Assembly (NCBI RefSeq): GCF_030159955.1
Contig: NZ_BSNK01000002.1
Location: 930,001-994,000, forward strand
Reading direction: 5' to 3'
DNA length: 64,000 nucleotides
DNA from: Algimonas ampicilliniresistens
GTDB lineage: Bacteria > Pseudomonadota > Alphaproteobacteria > Caulobacterales > Maricaulaceae
A program made the translations under genes and the position numbers. Shown piece by piece: positions 22,963 through 31,275 of the stretch. Within the stretch, counting starts at the first letter, position 1; the number at the start of each line of letters is the position of its first letter. The notes below the pieces were generated by a model. That model was not told the DNA's origin. It saw only the letters and a program-made list of their open reading frames with translations, and did not search any database.

Positions 22963-23442
22963 TTAGCTGAGATCGATGGTCTGGGTCATCCGACCACGCG
23001 GCAGAGAGAAGCGAGTTTCTTTCCACTCAGGGGCGCTGAACGGGTCAGATGCGTTGTTGGAGAAGCCGTATGACTCCGACGGAATTCCCATGAAGTTTGT
23101 ATTGAGTTCACCGTCGCTATTTTCGTCATGGAAAACTTTAAACGCATAACGGCCCACTAAAAGATTGTCGAAAACGACTTCAACGACTGTATCGTCGACT
23201 TTCACAGTTTTGCCGATGAGTTCTTGATCAGTTTTGTAGCCGTCCTCAGCGTCATATAAACCAATGAGCAGTTGCCCGTCAGAGCTGGGGAGGCCTTCAA
23301 TCCGCAAAACGAGTTTCGCGTGAGCTGCGCCGCCTTGGCTTTGTGCAGCAAGGAATTCGGAGGCCTTAGCCGAACCACCGATAGGAAGGGCGAGCGTTGC
23401 AGCGAGGGCGCCGGCGAGGGCAATGAAGCGTTTGGTATTCAT
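22963..23442 (-). CDS. DUF2141 family secreted protein
   Basis: 159 aa. The signal peptide spans residues 1 to about 27 (MNTKRFIALAGALAATLALP, ending near SAKA). The mature domain has DUF2141 features: LVLRIEGLPSSDGQLLIGLYD, VVFDNLLVGRYAFKVFHDENSDGELNTNFMGIPSESYGFSNNA. It is an immunoglobulin-like periplasmic or outer-membrane-associated fold of unknown role. An exact EcfG promoter at 23521-23546 gives a leader of about 70 nt. A strong terminator follows. Confidence 0.85.
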   Translation of the reverse strand: MNTKRFIALAGALAATLALPIGGSAKASEFLAAQSQGGAAHAKLVLRIEGLPSSDGQLLIGLYDAEDGYKTDQELIGKTVKVDDTVVEVVFDNLLVGRYAFKVFHDENSDGELNTNFMGIPSESYGFSNNASDPFSAPEWKETRFSLPRGRMTQTIDLS

Positions 23443-23744
23443 GTCATTCCATCCTTATCTGGTTCGGCGAAGCCGGGAGGTGGCCTCATAAGAAAGGCCA
23501 ATGCTTTTGTTCACCAGATGAACGCGCAAGAGATCGAATGCGTTCCAATAGAAACGAATAAAAAGGTAATATATTCAGATGTTTATGGAATTTTAAACGT
23601 GCGGAGACGGCCTGTGTCGATGAGTAGAACCGACGAGCACCGAGATGGGAATAAAGTTGCCCGTCGGCCCTCTTAATCTATGCGTGGCGACCCATAAGGT
23701 TCCCGACGGCAGCCATTTGTACTGACTTTTCAGCGGGTCTTGGG
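23443..23744. other. Intergenic region containing an EcfG promoter
   Basis: About 300 bp between the DUF2141 gene and the first ParB-like gene, both on the minus strand. It holds the promoter at 23521-23546 and a 7-bp inverted repeat (CCGTCGG/CCGACGG, near 23660-23712) of unknown meaning. A second GGAAC with a poor -10 (CATA) lies near 23700. No ORF supported. Confidence 0.5.
23521..23546 (-). promoter_or_regulatory. EcfG promoter of the DUF2141 gene
   Basis: Minus strand: GGAAC at 23546-23542, 17-nt spacer, CGTT at 23524-23521: exact consensus. Confidence 0.8.
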
Positions 23745-24377
23745 TTAAGCTGCAACCAAATCTGCTTCAGCCTCTGCTGGTGACGTCTCTTCTAATATTT
23801 GTTTGGGTGTCGCAAAGGGGCCGAGTTCGCGCAGCCGCGCAACCTGTGCCCGTCTGTCCGGTAAAGCCGCATAAGCGCGGGCTTGAGAAAAATTGATCAC
23901 ACGTCGGAAGAATGCGGCACGGACAGCCGGATCGAGCCGAGAGAGGGAGAGAATGTCTCGGACGCATTGGTTTGAGATACAAAACCGATCAGCCATCTCT
24001 GTGACAGAGGCGCCGTCATGGAACTGGCTCAAAAGCGCTGCAAACAAATCGCGGTTGGAAACAAGGATAGGAACGCGGCGCTCTGCTGCGGTCATCTCAT
24101 CCGTCAGCAGGTAGGGGATATGCGTCAATGACCGGGGCAACCGGTCTTCAAATGCAAGGCGTCGGATCGCTGCTATACGTTTCCGTCCATCGACGACAAT
24201 GAAATGACCCGCTCTGTCGATCGCGACAATTGGGGAAAGTAAACCAAACCGGATAATACTATCTTGCAGCGCTTTAACATCGCGTAGTCGATTGCCAGTG
24301 AGTAAGCGTCCTCGTAGTAGTTGAAACCTATCCACAGGCGCGTGACGCGGGATCTGCGTTTGTGCTGTGCATAACAT
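23745..24377 (-). CDS. Orphan ParB-like (ParB/Srx fold plus HTH) protein, copy A
   Basis: 210 aa. A ParB N-terminal domain (RLRDVKALQDSIIRFGLLSPIVAI, then the GERR-type box as VVDGRKRIAAIRRL) is followed by a central helix-turn-helix (ASVTEMADRFCISNQCVRDILSLSRL). It is paralogous over its whole length to the gene at 24646-25257. There is no ParA partner and no C-terminal dimerisation domain like chromosomal ParB, so it is probably a specialised DNA-binding or regulatory protein. A CtrA-type box lies about 95 bp upstream. Confidence 0.8.
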   Translation of the reverse strand: MLCTAQTQIPRHAPVDRFQLLRGRLLTGNRLRDVKALQDSIIRFGLLSPIVAIDRAGHFIVVDGRKRIAAIRRLAFEDRLPRSLTHIPYLLTDEMTAAERRVPILVSNRDLFAALLSQFHDGASVTEMADRFCISNQCVRDILSLSRLDPAVRAAFFRRVINFSQARAYAALPDRRAQVARLRELGPFATPKQILEETSPAEAEADLVAA

Positions 24378-24645
24378 ATGTAGACCTCCAACCGACGTGG
24401 TTAATGAGTCTTATATGTTGGGGAACATGACAGGGTTCCGAATATTAGATTAAACCCTGCCCAGTGTGATTAACGAGGCATTAATTTTTTGTTGCGGAAA
24501 TTTTGATGCCTTAAGTATCCACAAGTCATCAACAGGTCGTCCACAAAGCCCAAAAAGTTATCCTTGGTCATTGTAAATGGCATTGAGTAGATTTTGTTCT
24601 GTGGTTTGTTTTGATGATTTTACGATCACCTTACAGATGTCATAT
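24378..24645. other. AT-rich intergenic region with a CtrA box and DnaA-box-like sequences
   Basis: Besides the CtrA box at 24470-24484 it holds GTATCCACA at 24515-24523 (one mismatch to the DnaA box TTATCCACA), TCGTCCACA at 24537-24545 (two mismatches), and a partial TTATCC near 24559, in AT-rich sequence with T runs. This could be regulatory DNA for copy A or an origin-like module. No ORF seen. Confidence 0.4.
24470..24484. promoter_or_regulatory. CtrA-type box, TTAA-N7-TTAA
   Basis: TTAA at 24470-24473 and 24481-24484 with exactly 7 bp between them, the full CtrA consensus. It lies upstream of ParB-like copy A. Confidence 0.6.
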
Positions 24646-25257
24646 TCAAGGGTGAGAAAGACGATTTTCGTTTAAAATCTGTTTTGGAGTCGCCCCTTTG
24701 CCGAGCCGCATCAGGCAAATATCCTGTTCGTAAGGACTAGGAATGGCGGCGTAAGCGCGCGTTTGTGGAAGATCGATCGAGCGATCAAAAAAGGCCATAC
24801 GAACCATGGGAGACAGACGTGAAAGCGACAGGATATCACGCACGCACTGACGAGAGATCTGGAATCGATCTGCAATGGTGCCGGTAGATGTGCCGCGCTG
24901 GAACTCAGCTTGCACGGCATCAAATAGGCTTGAATTGGAGAGAAGAGCCGATGCAATGGGCTCAGTCTTCTCTGTCTCGTGGGCAAAAAAATACGGTAAC
25001 CGTGAAAGTGAGCTTGGCAAGCGCCCTTGGAATTCAAGCCGTCTGATTGCAGTTAGCCGTTTGCGCCCATCAATCACGGTTAAGCGCTTAGATTTTTTAA
25101 GGGCGATAAGTGGGGAAAGCAGGCCAAACCGGGCAATGCTATTTTCTAAAATCTGAATATCGCGAAGACGTCTGCCCAACAAAACCTGCCCGCGAATTAG
25201 GTCAAATTCATCAAGACTAGCATGTCGTGGAATATAGGTCTGAGCCTTAGTTGACAT
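24646..25257 (-). CDS. Orphan ParB-like (ParB/Srx fold plus HTH) protein, copy B
   Basis: 203 aa from ATG 25257, chosen because AAAGGA lies about 8 nt upstream and because homology with copy A begins at this Met (xxTKAQTYIPRHAS against LCTAQTQIPRHAP). The domains match copy A: a ParB box as VIDGRKRLTAIRRL, then a helix-turn-helix (GTSTGTIADRFQISRQCVRDILSLSRL). The two are tandem, co-directional duplicates separated by 268 bp. A perfect TTAA-N7-TTAA box lies upstream. Confidence 0.8.
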   Translation of the reverse strand: MSTKAQTYIPRHASLDEFDLIRGQVLLGRRLRDIQILENSIARFGLLSPLIALKKSKRLTVIDGRKRLTAIRRLEFQGRLPSSLSRLPYFFAHETEKTEPIASALLSNSSLFDAVQAEFQRGTSTGTIADRFQISRQCVRDILSLSRLSPMVRMAFFDRSIDLPQTRAYAAIPSPYEQDICLMRLGKGATPKQILNENRLSHP

Positions 25258-25348
25258 CAGAAATCCTTTAACCGAACGGGCTGGCAACTGTTCAATTTGT
25301 CGCATGCCAGATGTGGTTAAGAAACTAAAACACACTTTCCAAATAGGG

Positions 25349-25363
25349 TTAACTAAGACTTAA
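25349..25363. promoter_or_regulatory. CtrA-type box, TTAA-N7-TTAA
   Basis: TTAA at 25349-25352 and 25360-25363 with a 7-bp spacer, about 90 bp upstream of ParB-like copy B and 60 bp past the end of ubiG. Confidence 0.6.
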
Positions 25364-25424
25364 AATATTTAGGGACGAAATTTCAGAAATTAGTTTTTCT
25401 ACGACTATTATTGGGTATTAATGG

Positions 25425-26198
25425 TCATCCAGGCTTCACCGCAGAGGTGACATAGTTAATGGATGTATCGTCATTTAGTCGCCAGCGTTCGGTCATTGGG
25501 TTCAAACTCATGCCTGTGACACGCTCGACGTTCAAACCTGCTAGGTTGAGATAAGCCGTCAATTCTGACGGACGCACGAGCTTGTCATATTGATGGGTTC
25601 CGCGGGGCAGCCAGCGCAGCACATATTCTGCACCGACGATGGCGAAGGCGAAGGCTTTGAGAGTCCGGTTGATGGTCGAGCACATCATGATCCCGCCTGG
25701 ACGGACCATCGCCGCGCAGTCTGCGATAAAGTCGCGCGGATTGGCGACATGTTCGATCACTTCCATGTTGAGAACGACATCATAAGGCGTTTCGCCCGCT
25801 TCAACCATTTGCTCGATCGTGCCGTGACGGTAGTCCACCTCTATACCGCCTTGCTTGGCGTGTGTTTTTGCCGTTTTGACATTTTTTTCTAACGCGTCGA
25901 CTCCGGTCACGGTCGCGCCCAGTCGCACCATTGGTTCACAGAGCAGGCCGCCGCCACAGCCAATATCGAGAACGCGGAGCCCCTCTAAAGGTCGGTCTTG
26001 ATCAGGATCGCGCAGAAAGTGGTCGCAAACCGTCTCCTTAATCAGCGATAGCCGCGCCCCATTCATGACGTGCAGGGGGCGGAACATGCCGTCTGGATTC
26101 CACCAGTCATGCGCCATGCGGGAGAAGCTCTCCATCTCGCGCGGGTCAACAGAAACTGAGGTCAGATGTTCGGGAGCGTGGGTCGTGTCGTGTGCCAT
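25425..26198 (-). CDS. ubiG: Ubiquinone biosynthesis O-methyltransferase
   Basis: About 257 aa from ATG 26198 (MAHDTTHAPEHLTSVSVDP); an in-frame ATG at 26243 would add 15 residues. UbiG features are the N-terminal FSRMAHDWWNPDGMFRPLHVMNGARLSLI, SAM-binding motif I VLDIGCGGGLLCEPMVRLGATVTGVD, and the C-terminal GTHQYDKLVRPSELTAYL and NYVTSAVK. It carries out both O-methylations of ubiquinone synthesis at the inner membrane. It is divergent from csbD and lysC. Confidence 0.93.
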   Translation of the reverse strand: MAHDTTHAPEHLTSVSVDPREMESFSRMAHDWWNPDGMFRPLHVMNGARLSLIKETVCDHFLRDPDQDRPLEGLRVLDIGCGGGLLCEPMVRLGATVTGVDALEKNVKTAKTHAKQGGIEVDYRHGTIEQMVEAGETPYDVVLNMEVIEHVANPRDFIADCAAMVRPGGIMMCSTINRTLKAFAFAIVGAEYVLRWLPRGTHQYDKLVRPSELTAYLNLAGLNVERVTGMSLNPMTERWRLNDDTSINYVTSAVKPG

Positions 26199-26227
26199 AA
26201 CTCTACATACGCGCCTGAGCGCAATTC

Positions 26228-26253
26228 GGAACCGTAAAGGCATGTGCGCCGTT
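26228..26253 (+). promoter_or_regulatory. EcfG promoter of the csbD-like gene
   Basis: GGAAC at 26228-26232, 17-nt spacer, CGTT at 26250-26253: exact consensus, 37 nt before the start at 26291. Confidence 0.82.
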
Positions 26254-26290
26254 TAATTTTCATATCCCACCCCGAAACAGGAGACAGACT

Positions 26291-26458
26291 ATGAAAAGCG
26301 AACATGTCAAAGCTGGCGCCAATGACCTTAAAGGCAAAGCCAAAGAAACGGTTGGTAAGGCGACGGATGACAAGAGTTTGGAAGCCGAAGGTAAAGGCGA
26401 TCAACTCAAGGCCAAAGGGCAAGACTTCATTGGCGACGTCAAGGACGTACTAGACTAG
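26291..26458 (+). CDS. CsbD family stress protein (55 aa)
   Basis: ATG 26291 follows AGGAGAC; stop TAG 26456-26458. The 55-residue Lys/Gly/Asp-rich protein (MKSEHVKAGANDLKGKAKET, later GKGDQLKAKGQDFIGDVKD) has the repeated G-K-x-K-x-T-G pattern of CsbD, a small soluble protein that is a general-stress target in many bacteria. Its exact EcfG promoter and strong terminator make it a self-contained unit. Biochemical role unknown. Confidence 0.88.
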   Translation: MKSEHVKAGANDLKGKAKETVGKATDDKSLEAEGKGDQLKAKGQDFIGDVKDVLD

Positions 26459-26483
26459 GCCGCACAAAAACCAAGATACGTTG

Positions 26484-26514
26484 AAGACCGGGCTTCATGC
26501 TCGGTCTTTTTTTT
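26484..26514 (+). terminator. Rho-independent terminator of csbD
   Basis: AAGACCG pairs with CGGTCTT (inner GC/GC can extend it) around a short loop, followed by eight T residues. Confidence 0.9.
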
Positions 26515-26667
26515 GCCAAATGATTGAGGGGGACGGCTTTTAGAGGCAAAACTTTGCCTGTCATGCAATATGGATGTTTCTAAAGGCAAATCATCCCGCC
26601 TTTCCCTTTGCTTGCAGAGACGCCTTCCCCTACAGGGCTCGCCTTAATCTGAAGGAGCTGAGCGCAG

Positions 26668-27954
26668 ATGGGGCGCATTGTCATGAAATTCGGCGGCACG
26701 TCAGTCGCAGATCTGGAACGGATCCGGGCGGTCTCGGCGCTGGTCGCGAAGGAAGTCGATGCGGGCCATGAAGTTGCCGTGGTCGTCTCTGCCATGAGCG
26801 GAGAGACGAACCGTTTGGTCTCGCTGGTCGATGCGCTGGATGCTGATTGCCCGCCGGGGGAAGATAAATGCGGCGGCGATATTCACGATGAGTATGATTC
26901 CATAGTCGCCTCGGGTGAACAGGTTACGTCCGGCTTGCTGGCTATTGCGATGCGCCGCCGCGGCATTCGCGCCCGGTCTTGGCTTGGTTGGCAGATCCCA
27001 CTGCGCACCGATATGGCCCATTCGAAAGCTCGGATCGCAGAGATTGAAAGCTCCGCCATTGGCCCAAGCCTCGCCGACGGCAATGTCGCTGTCGTAGCAG
27101 GATTTCAGGGTATTAGCGATGATGGCCGGATCTCGACATTAGGGCGCGGCGGCTCGGACACATCGGCCGTGGCTCTGGCGATCGCGCTGAAAGCAGACCG
27201 TTGTGACATTTATACAGACGTCGACGGTATCTATACGACCGACCCCCGCATTGTGCCTGAAGCTCGCCGCTTGAACCGCATCGCGTTTGAAGAGATGTTG
27301 GAGCTCGCTTCGCTTGGGGCCAAAGTTTTGCAAGTCCGGTCTGTCGAACTGGCCATGAATTATAATCTACCCATCCGGGTGCTGACGTCGATGGCCGTTG
27401 AGGGCCAGGACAATCCCGGCACTCTTGTCTGCCACGAGGACCAAACCATGGAAGAGCGCGTCGTTTCCGGTGTCGCCTATTCGCGCGACGAAGCTCAGAT
27501 CACTCTGTTAAGGCTCAGCGATAAACCAGGCATGGTTGCCAAGGTTTGTAAGGCGATGAGTGACGCTAATGTGATTGTCGACATGATCGTCCAAGGCATC
27601 TCCCGATCTGATAACGCCGCGAACTTAACCTTCACGGTTGGCGAACGAGATCTCGATATTGCTCTGGCCGCATTGGAGGCTGCGCAAGAGGAGATCGGCT
27701 TTAAAGCGATCAAACATGATCGCGACGTCACCAAGGTCTCCGTCGTAGGGATCGGCATGCGGTCGCATACTGGCGTGGCGCAAACCATGTTCGAAGCCCT
27801 CGCCGAGCGGGGCATCAACATTGAAGTGATCGCAACGTCAGAGATCAAGATTAGCGTGTTGATTGACAGTGAATATACGGAGCTGGCCGTCCGCGCGCTC
27901 CATAACGCGTTTGATCTTCATGAGACAAAGGCGCCGCCTGTCACTGCACCCTAG
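26668..27954 (+). CDS. lysC: Aspartate kinase
   Basis: 428 aa. N-terminal kinase domain with IVMKFGGTSVADLERI, a GGSDTSAVALA stretch and TDVDGIYTTDPRIV. Two C-terminal ACT domains (about 270-420) would give feedback control by lysine and/or threonine. It phosphorylates aspartate, the first step to lysine, threonine, methionine and diaminopimelate. Length is normal for the class with separate homoserine dehydrogenase. No attenuator or riboswitch is visible upstream, only a short AGGCAAA/TTTGCCT inverted repeat near 26541. Confidence 0.95.
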   Translation: MGRIVMKFGGTSVADLERIRAVSALVAKEVDAGHEVAVVVSAMSGETNRLVSLVDALDADCPPGEDKCGGDIHDEYDSIVASGEQVTSGLLAIAMRRRGIRARSWLGWQIPLRTDMAHSKARIAEIESSAIGPSLADGNVAVVAGFQGISDDGRISTLGRGGSDTSAVALAIALKADRCDIYTDVDGIYTTDPRIVPEARRLNRIAFEEMLELASLGAKVLQVRSVELAMNYNLPIRVLTSMAVEGQDNPGTLVCHEDQTMEERVVSGVAYSRDEAQITLLRLSDKPGMVAKVCKAMSDANVIVDMIVQGISRSDNAANLTFTVGERDLDIALAALEAAQEEIGFKAIKHDRDVTKVSVVGIGMRSHTGVAQTMFEALAERGINIEVIATSEIKISVLIDSEYTELAVRALHNAFDLHETKAPPVTAP

Positions 27955-28105
27955 ATTGCACCTTCACCCCATTTCGGCTTAAATGACCGCAATTGCGGTC
28001 AAAATAGGCTGTGTTGCGGTAACCATCATATTTAGGCCTCAATTAAGAGAGAGCCGACAGTCTGACTTGGGGGTATCCGCCAAAGCGGACCTGTCGGAGG
28101 GATCT

Positions 28106-29839
28106 ATGGGAATGATGCGTGTGATGGCCCCCGCTCTGGCGGCCCTGATCCTCGCGGCCTGTGGCGGTGGGGGCGGAGGCGGCGGAACCGCACCGCCCGC
28201 AATCATTGTCACACCGCCCCCGCCCCCTCCGCCGCCGCCAACACCTTTGGCAGAACTAGAAACCAAAGCTGAAGCCGCCGCCTTTCTCCAGACCGCCGGA
28301 CTGGCGACCAAAGCCGCCGATGTGGACGCCTTAACGGGGAAGAATGCGTCGAGCTGGATCACTGAACAATTAGCCAAACCAGAATTTGGCTATGAGGCGC
28401 TGATGCGGGCCCGTGTGAGCATAGACGACGTCTCACGCAGACAGTCGTCTCAGTCCATGTGGGAAGCGATGATCACGTCAGACGCCGAATTACGGGCCCG
28501 GATGACTTTCGCGCTCTCGCAAATCACGGTCATCAGCAACAACCAATTTTCCAGCCGTGTACGGTACGGTCTTGGTACGTGGCTTGATGTGCTTGATCGT
28601 AACGCGTTCGGGAATTACCGCGATCTGATGCAGGAGGTCACCTATTCGCCGATCATGGGCGAATATCTGACCTATGCCTATAATCGGAAAGGCGACCCGG
28701 ATACAGGGCGTCAACCGGACGAAAATTACGCTCGCGAGATCTTGCAGCTCTTCACCATCGGTCTGGTCGAGCTGAATATGGACGGCACGGCGAAGCTCGA
28801 CAGTAATGGCAATGAGATCGAGACTTACAATAATGAAGATGTGGTTGGACTGGCCCGCGTCTTCACGGGACTGGCGCATGCCGGGACCGATTTCCGCTCA
28901 GGCCGCCGGGGGGTCGATGCCTATCACGTGCCGATGGAGATGTATCAGGACTTTCATTCCACATTGGAGAAGAGTTTCCTGGGCACGACCATTCCGGCGA
29001 ATACGCCCGGCACGGCATCTGTTGATCAAGCGCTGGACGCTATCTTCGCCCACCCCAATCTGGCACCCTTCATATCCCGCCAACTTATTCAACGCTTTAC
29101 GGCAAGCAGCCCTAGTCCTGCCTATGTCGGCCGCGTTGCTAACGCGTTTGAAACCGGCGCTTACACAGCGGAAGACGGCACGGCATTCGGGACGGGTCAA
29201 CGGGGTGATTTATCGGCGACACTGGCGGCGATACTTCTGGACGACACGGTTCATGACGGTGTTCAGGACGCGACCGAAGGGAAGCTGCGCGAACCCGTTT
29301 TAAAATATGTCCAACTCGCGCGAACCTTTGCCAAACCGGACTCACTGCGCCTGACCATCCCAGAATATAACGTGTTTGCGGATACGTCCGATCCAACGCG
29401 CTTGCTGGGGCAATCGCCCCTGAAAAGCCCATCGGTATTTAACTTCTATCGACCGGGCTACGTCGCGCCGGGATCAGAGACCGGCGATGCGGGGTTAACC
29501 GCACCGGAACTGCAGATTGTCAATCAGGCGTCCGCGCTCGGCTATCTCAACTTTATGACTCGGTTTTTGATCCAAGGGGATACGGACCGGGTTGGTATCC
29601 CCGTACCAGACTTGTCTGAGGAACTCGCCATTGCGGCCGATGCCGCAGCTCTCGTTGATCTGCTTGACCTCAAGCTAACAGCGGGCCGGATGAATGCCAC
29701 AACTCGCACCGCAATTGTCGAAGCCGTCGAAGCCTTACCGGTACGAGATACGAATTCTCGCGATACGGATATCCGTTCTCGTGTGCGGATCGCCATTCTT
29801 ATGACCGTCGGCTCTGCCGATTTTGTCGCGCTGAATTAG
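28106..29839 (+). CDS. DUF1800 family secreted lipoprotein
   Basis: 577 aa from ATG 28106 (GGAGG about 8 nt upstream). A longer in-frame start at 27983 would place the signal peptide internally and is rejected. The lipobox LAAC is followed by Gly-rich and Pro-rich linkers, then a DUF1800 domain (AAAFLQTAGLATKAADVDAL, ENYAREILQLFTIGL, PFISRQLIQRFTASSPS). Its stop is 11 bp from the DUF1501 gene. These two families nearly always travel together and are exported. Function unknown. Confidence 0.88.
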   Translation: MGMMRVMAPALAALILAACGGGGGGGGTAPPAIIVTPPPPPPPPPTPLAELETKAEAAAFLQTAGLATKAADVDALTGKNASSWITEQLAKPEFGYEALMRARVSIDDVSRRQSSQSMWEAMITSDAELRARMTFALSQITVISNNQFSSRVRYGLGTWLDVLDRNAFGNYRDLMQEVTYSPIMGEYLTYAYNRKGDPDTGRQPDENYAREILQLFTIGLVELNMDGTAKLDSNGNEIETYNNEDVVGLARVFTGLAHAGTDFRSGRRGVDAYHVPMEMYQDFHSTLEKSFLGTTIPANTPGTASVDQALDAIFAHPNLAPFISRQLIQRFTASSPSPAYVGRVANAFETGAYTAEDGTAFGTGQRGDLSATLAAILLDDTVHDGVQDATEGKLREPVLKYVQLARTFAKPDSLRLTIPEYNVFADTSDPTRLLGQSPLKSPSVFNFYRPGYVAPGSETGDAGLTAPELQIVNQASALGYLNFMTRFLIQGDTDRVGIPVPDLSEELAIAADAAALVDLLDLKLTAGRMNATTRTAIVEAVEALPVRDTNSRDTDIRSRVRIAILMTVGSADFVALN

Positions 29840-29850
29840 GGGACGAGATC

Positions 29851-31275
29851 ATGACCAATTATAATCGACGTCTCTTTCTACAAGCCTCCGCGGCGGGTTT
29901 CCTCGGCGCAACGGGCGCGCTGGCGGGTCTTGGCCGTCAGGGGGCTTTTGCGGCTGACACGGGTGGCTACAAAGCCATGGTTGGCATTTTCCTTAAGGGC
30001 GGCGCTGACATGTTTGATGCGCTGCTGCCACGCGATCAGGCCAGTTATGACGCCTTAGTCGATGTCCGTCCGGGGATTGTGAACCGCTATGGAGACGGCT
30101 CGCGTGCTCGCGAAAATCTCTTAGCACTCAACCCACTCGGACCCGACATGTTCAGCGGTCGTCAATTTGGCCTAGTCCCGGAATTAGCGCCGCTGAAGGC
30201 CATGTTCGACGCCGGCGAAGGTGCGGTCGTCGGCGCGGTTGGGCCGTTGCTAACGCCCACATCGCGCACCGGTATGGCGTCCGGAACGGATGCTTTGCCC
30301 AAGCGGCTCTTTTCTCACAATGACCAGCAATCAACCTGGATGGCGCTCGAAACCGAGGGGGTCCGTCGCGGTTGGGGTGGGAGTTTCATGGATGAGATGA
30401 TTGCGAGCGGTTCCGGGGTCGGTAATCCCGACTTCTCGCTGATCACGGCGGGGAGTGGTGATATTTTCTTGGCCGCAGAGCGGGCTCTACAATTTAAAGC
30501 CCCGGAAAATCCTGAAAATCTCGGCATTGATATGAGCGTCCGAACGAACCTGACCTCAGGCAGTCACGGCGCTGCGGCGCGCGACAAGATGGATCAATTT
30601 CTTCGTGATGCCACACATGGGTCTAGCAATCCGTTCGCGCGGGATGTCGTGGCCGGTCAGGCCCGTGGGATCGAGAATATGCGGGATTATCGAGAGGCGT
30701 TTGCCCAAGCAGGGTCTGTCGGCACACCTTTTCCGAATAGTTCATTAGGCCGACAATTGTCGGCGATTGCCAACGCTATCAATCTACGCGGCGTAATCGG
30801 CAATTCGCGGCAAATATTCTACGCGGATACAGGCGGGTTCGATTCTCATAATAATCAGTCAGGCAGTATGCCCGGTCTGCTCGGCGGTTTGGCGCAATCC
30901 ATCGCGGCCTTCCGTGACGCGTTGATTGCCATGGGGGTGTGGGGCCAGGTCACAGTCTTCACCATGAGTGATTTTGGACGCACGCTCGGGGATAATGGCG
31001 ACGGCACGGATCATGGTTGGGGTAGCCACCAATTCGTCTTTGGTGGATCGGTGCAAGGCCAACGTATTTATGGCGACATGCCGGAATTGGATCCAGATGG
31101 GGAACGCTTCACCAGCTCGCGCGCGCGTCTGATCCCGTCCGTGTCCGTTGATCAATATGCGGCGACTCTTGGATCATGGTTCGGGTTAGACGGCAGCGAA
31201 ATTGACCGGGTCTTACCCAACCTCAGTCGGTTCAACCAACGTGACCTCGGCTTCCTCAGCGGAACCTCAGCCTAG
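29851..31275 (+). CDS. DUF1501 family Tat-exported protein
   Basis: 474 aa. The twin-arginine signal (NRRLFLQASAAGFLGATGAL) predicts Tat export. The sulfatase-like DUF1501 domain has GIFLKGGADMFDALLP near the start, then DTGGFDSHNNQ and TMSDFGRTLGDNGDGTDHGWGSHQFVFGG, with likely metal-binding Asp and His residues. It forms an operon with the preceding DUF1800 gene (11-bp gap). The substrate is unknown. Confidence 0.9.
   Translation: MTNYNRRLFLQASAAGFLGATGALAGLGRQGAFAADTGGYKAMVGIFLKGGADMFDALLPRDQASYDALVDVRPGIVNRYGDGSRARENLLALNPLGPDMFSGRQFGLVPELAPLKAMFDAGEGAVVGAVGPLLTPTSRTGMASGTDALPKRLFSHNDQQSTWMALETEGVRRGWGGSFMDEMIASGSGVGNPDFSLITAGSGDIFLAAERALQFKAPENPENLGIDMSVRTNLTSGSHGAAARDKMDQFLRDATHGSSNPFARDVVAGQARGIENMRDYREAFAQAGSVGTPFPNSSLGRQLSAIANAINLRGVIGNSRQIFYADTGGFDSHNNQSGSMPGLLGGLAQSIAAFRDALIAMGVWGQVTVFTMSDFGRTLGDNGDGTDHGWGSHQFVFGGSVQGQRIYGDMPELDPDGERFTSSRARLIPSVSVDQYAATLGSWFGLDGSEIDRVLPNLSRFNQRDLGFLSGTSA

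Noticed and set aside
22748-23026. 92-aa minus-strand ORF
   Set aside because: It overlaps the end of the DUF2141 gene and crosses that gene's terminator; no ribosome binding site. Mentioned only as a possible remnant.
24400-24440. EcfG promoter upstream of ParB-like copy A (GGAAC at about 24440, minus strand)
   Set aside because: The sequence at the -10 position is ACAT, not CGTT or a single-mismatch variant; the CtrA box is the better regulatory candidate.
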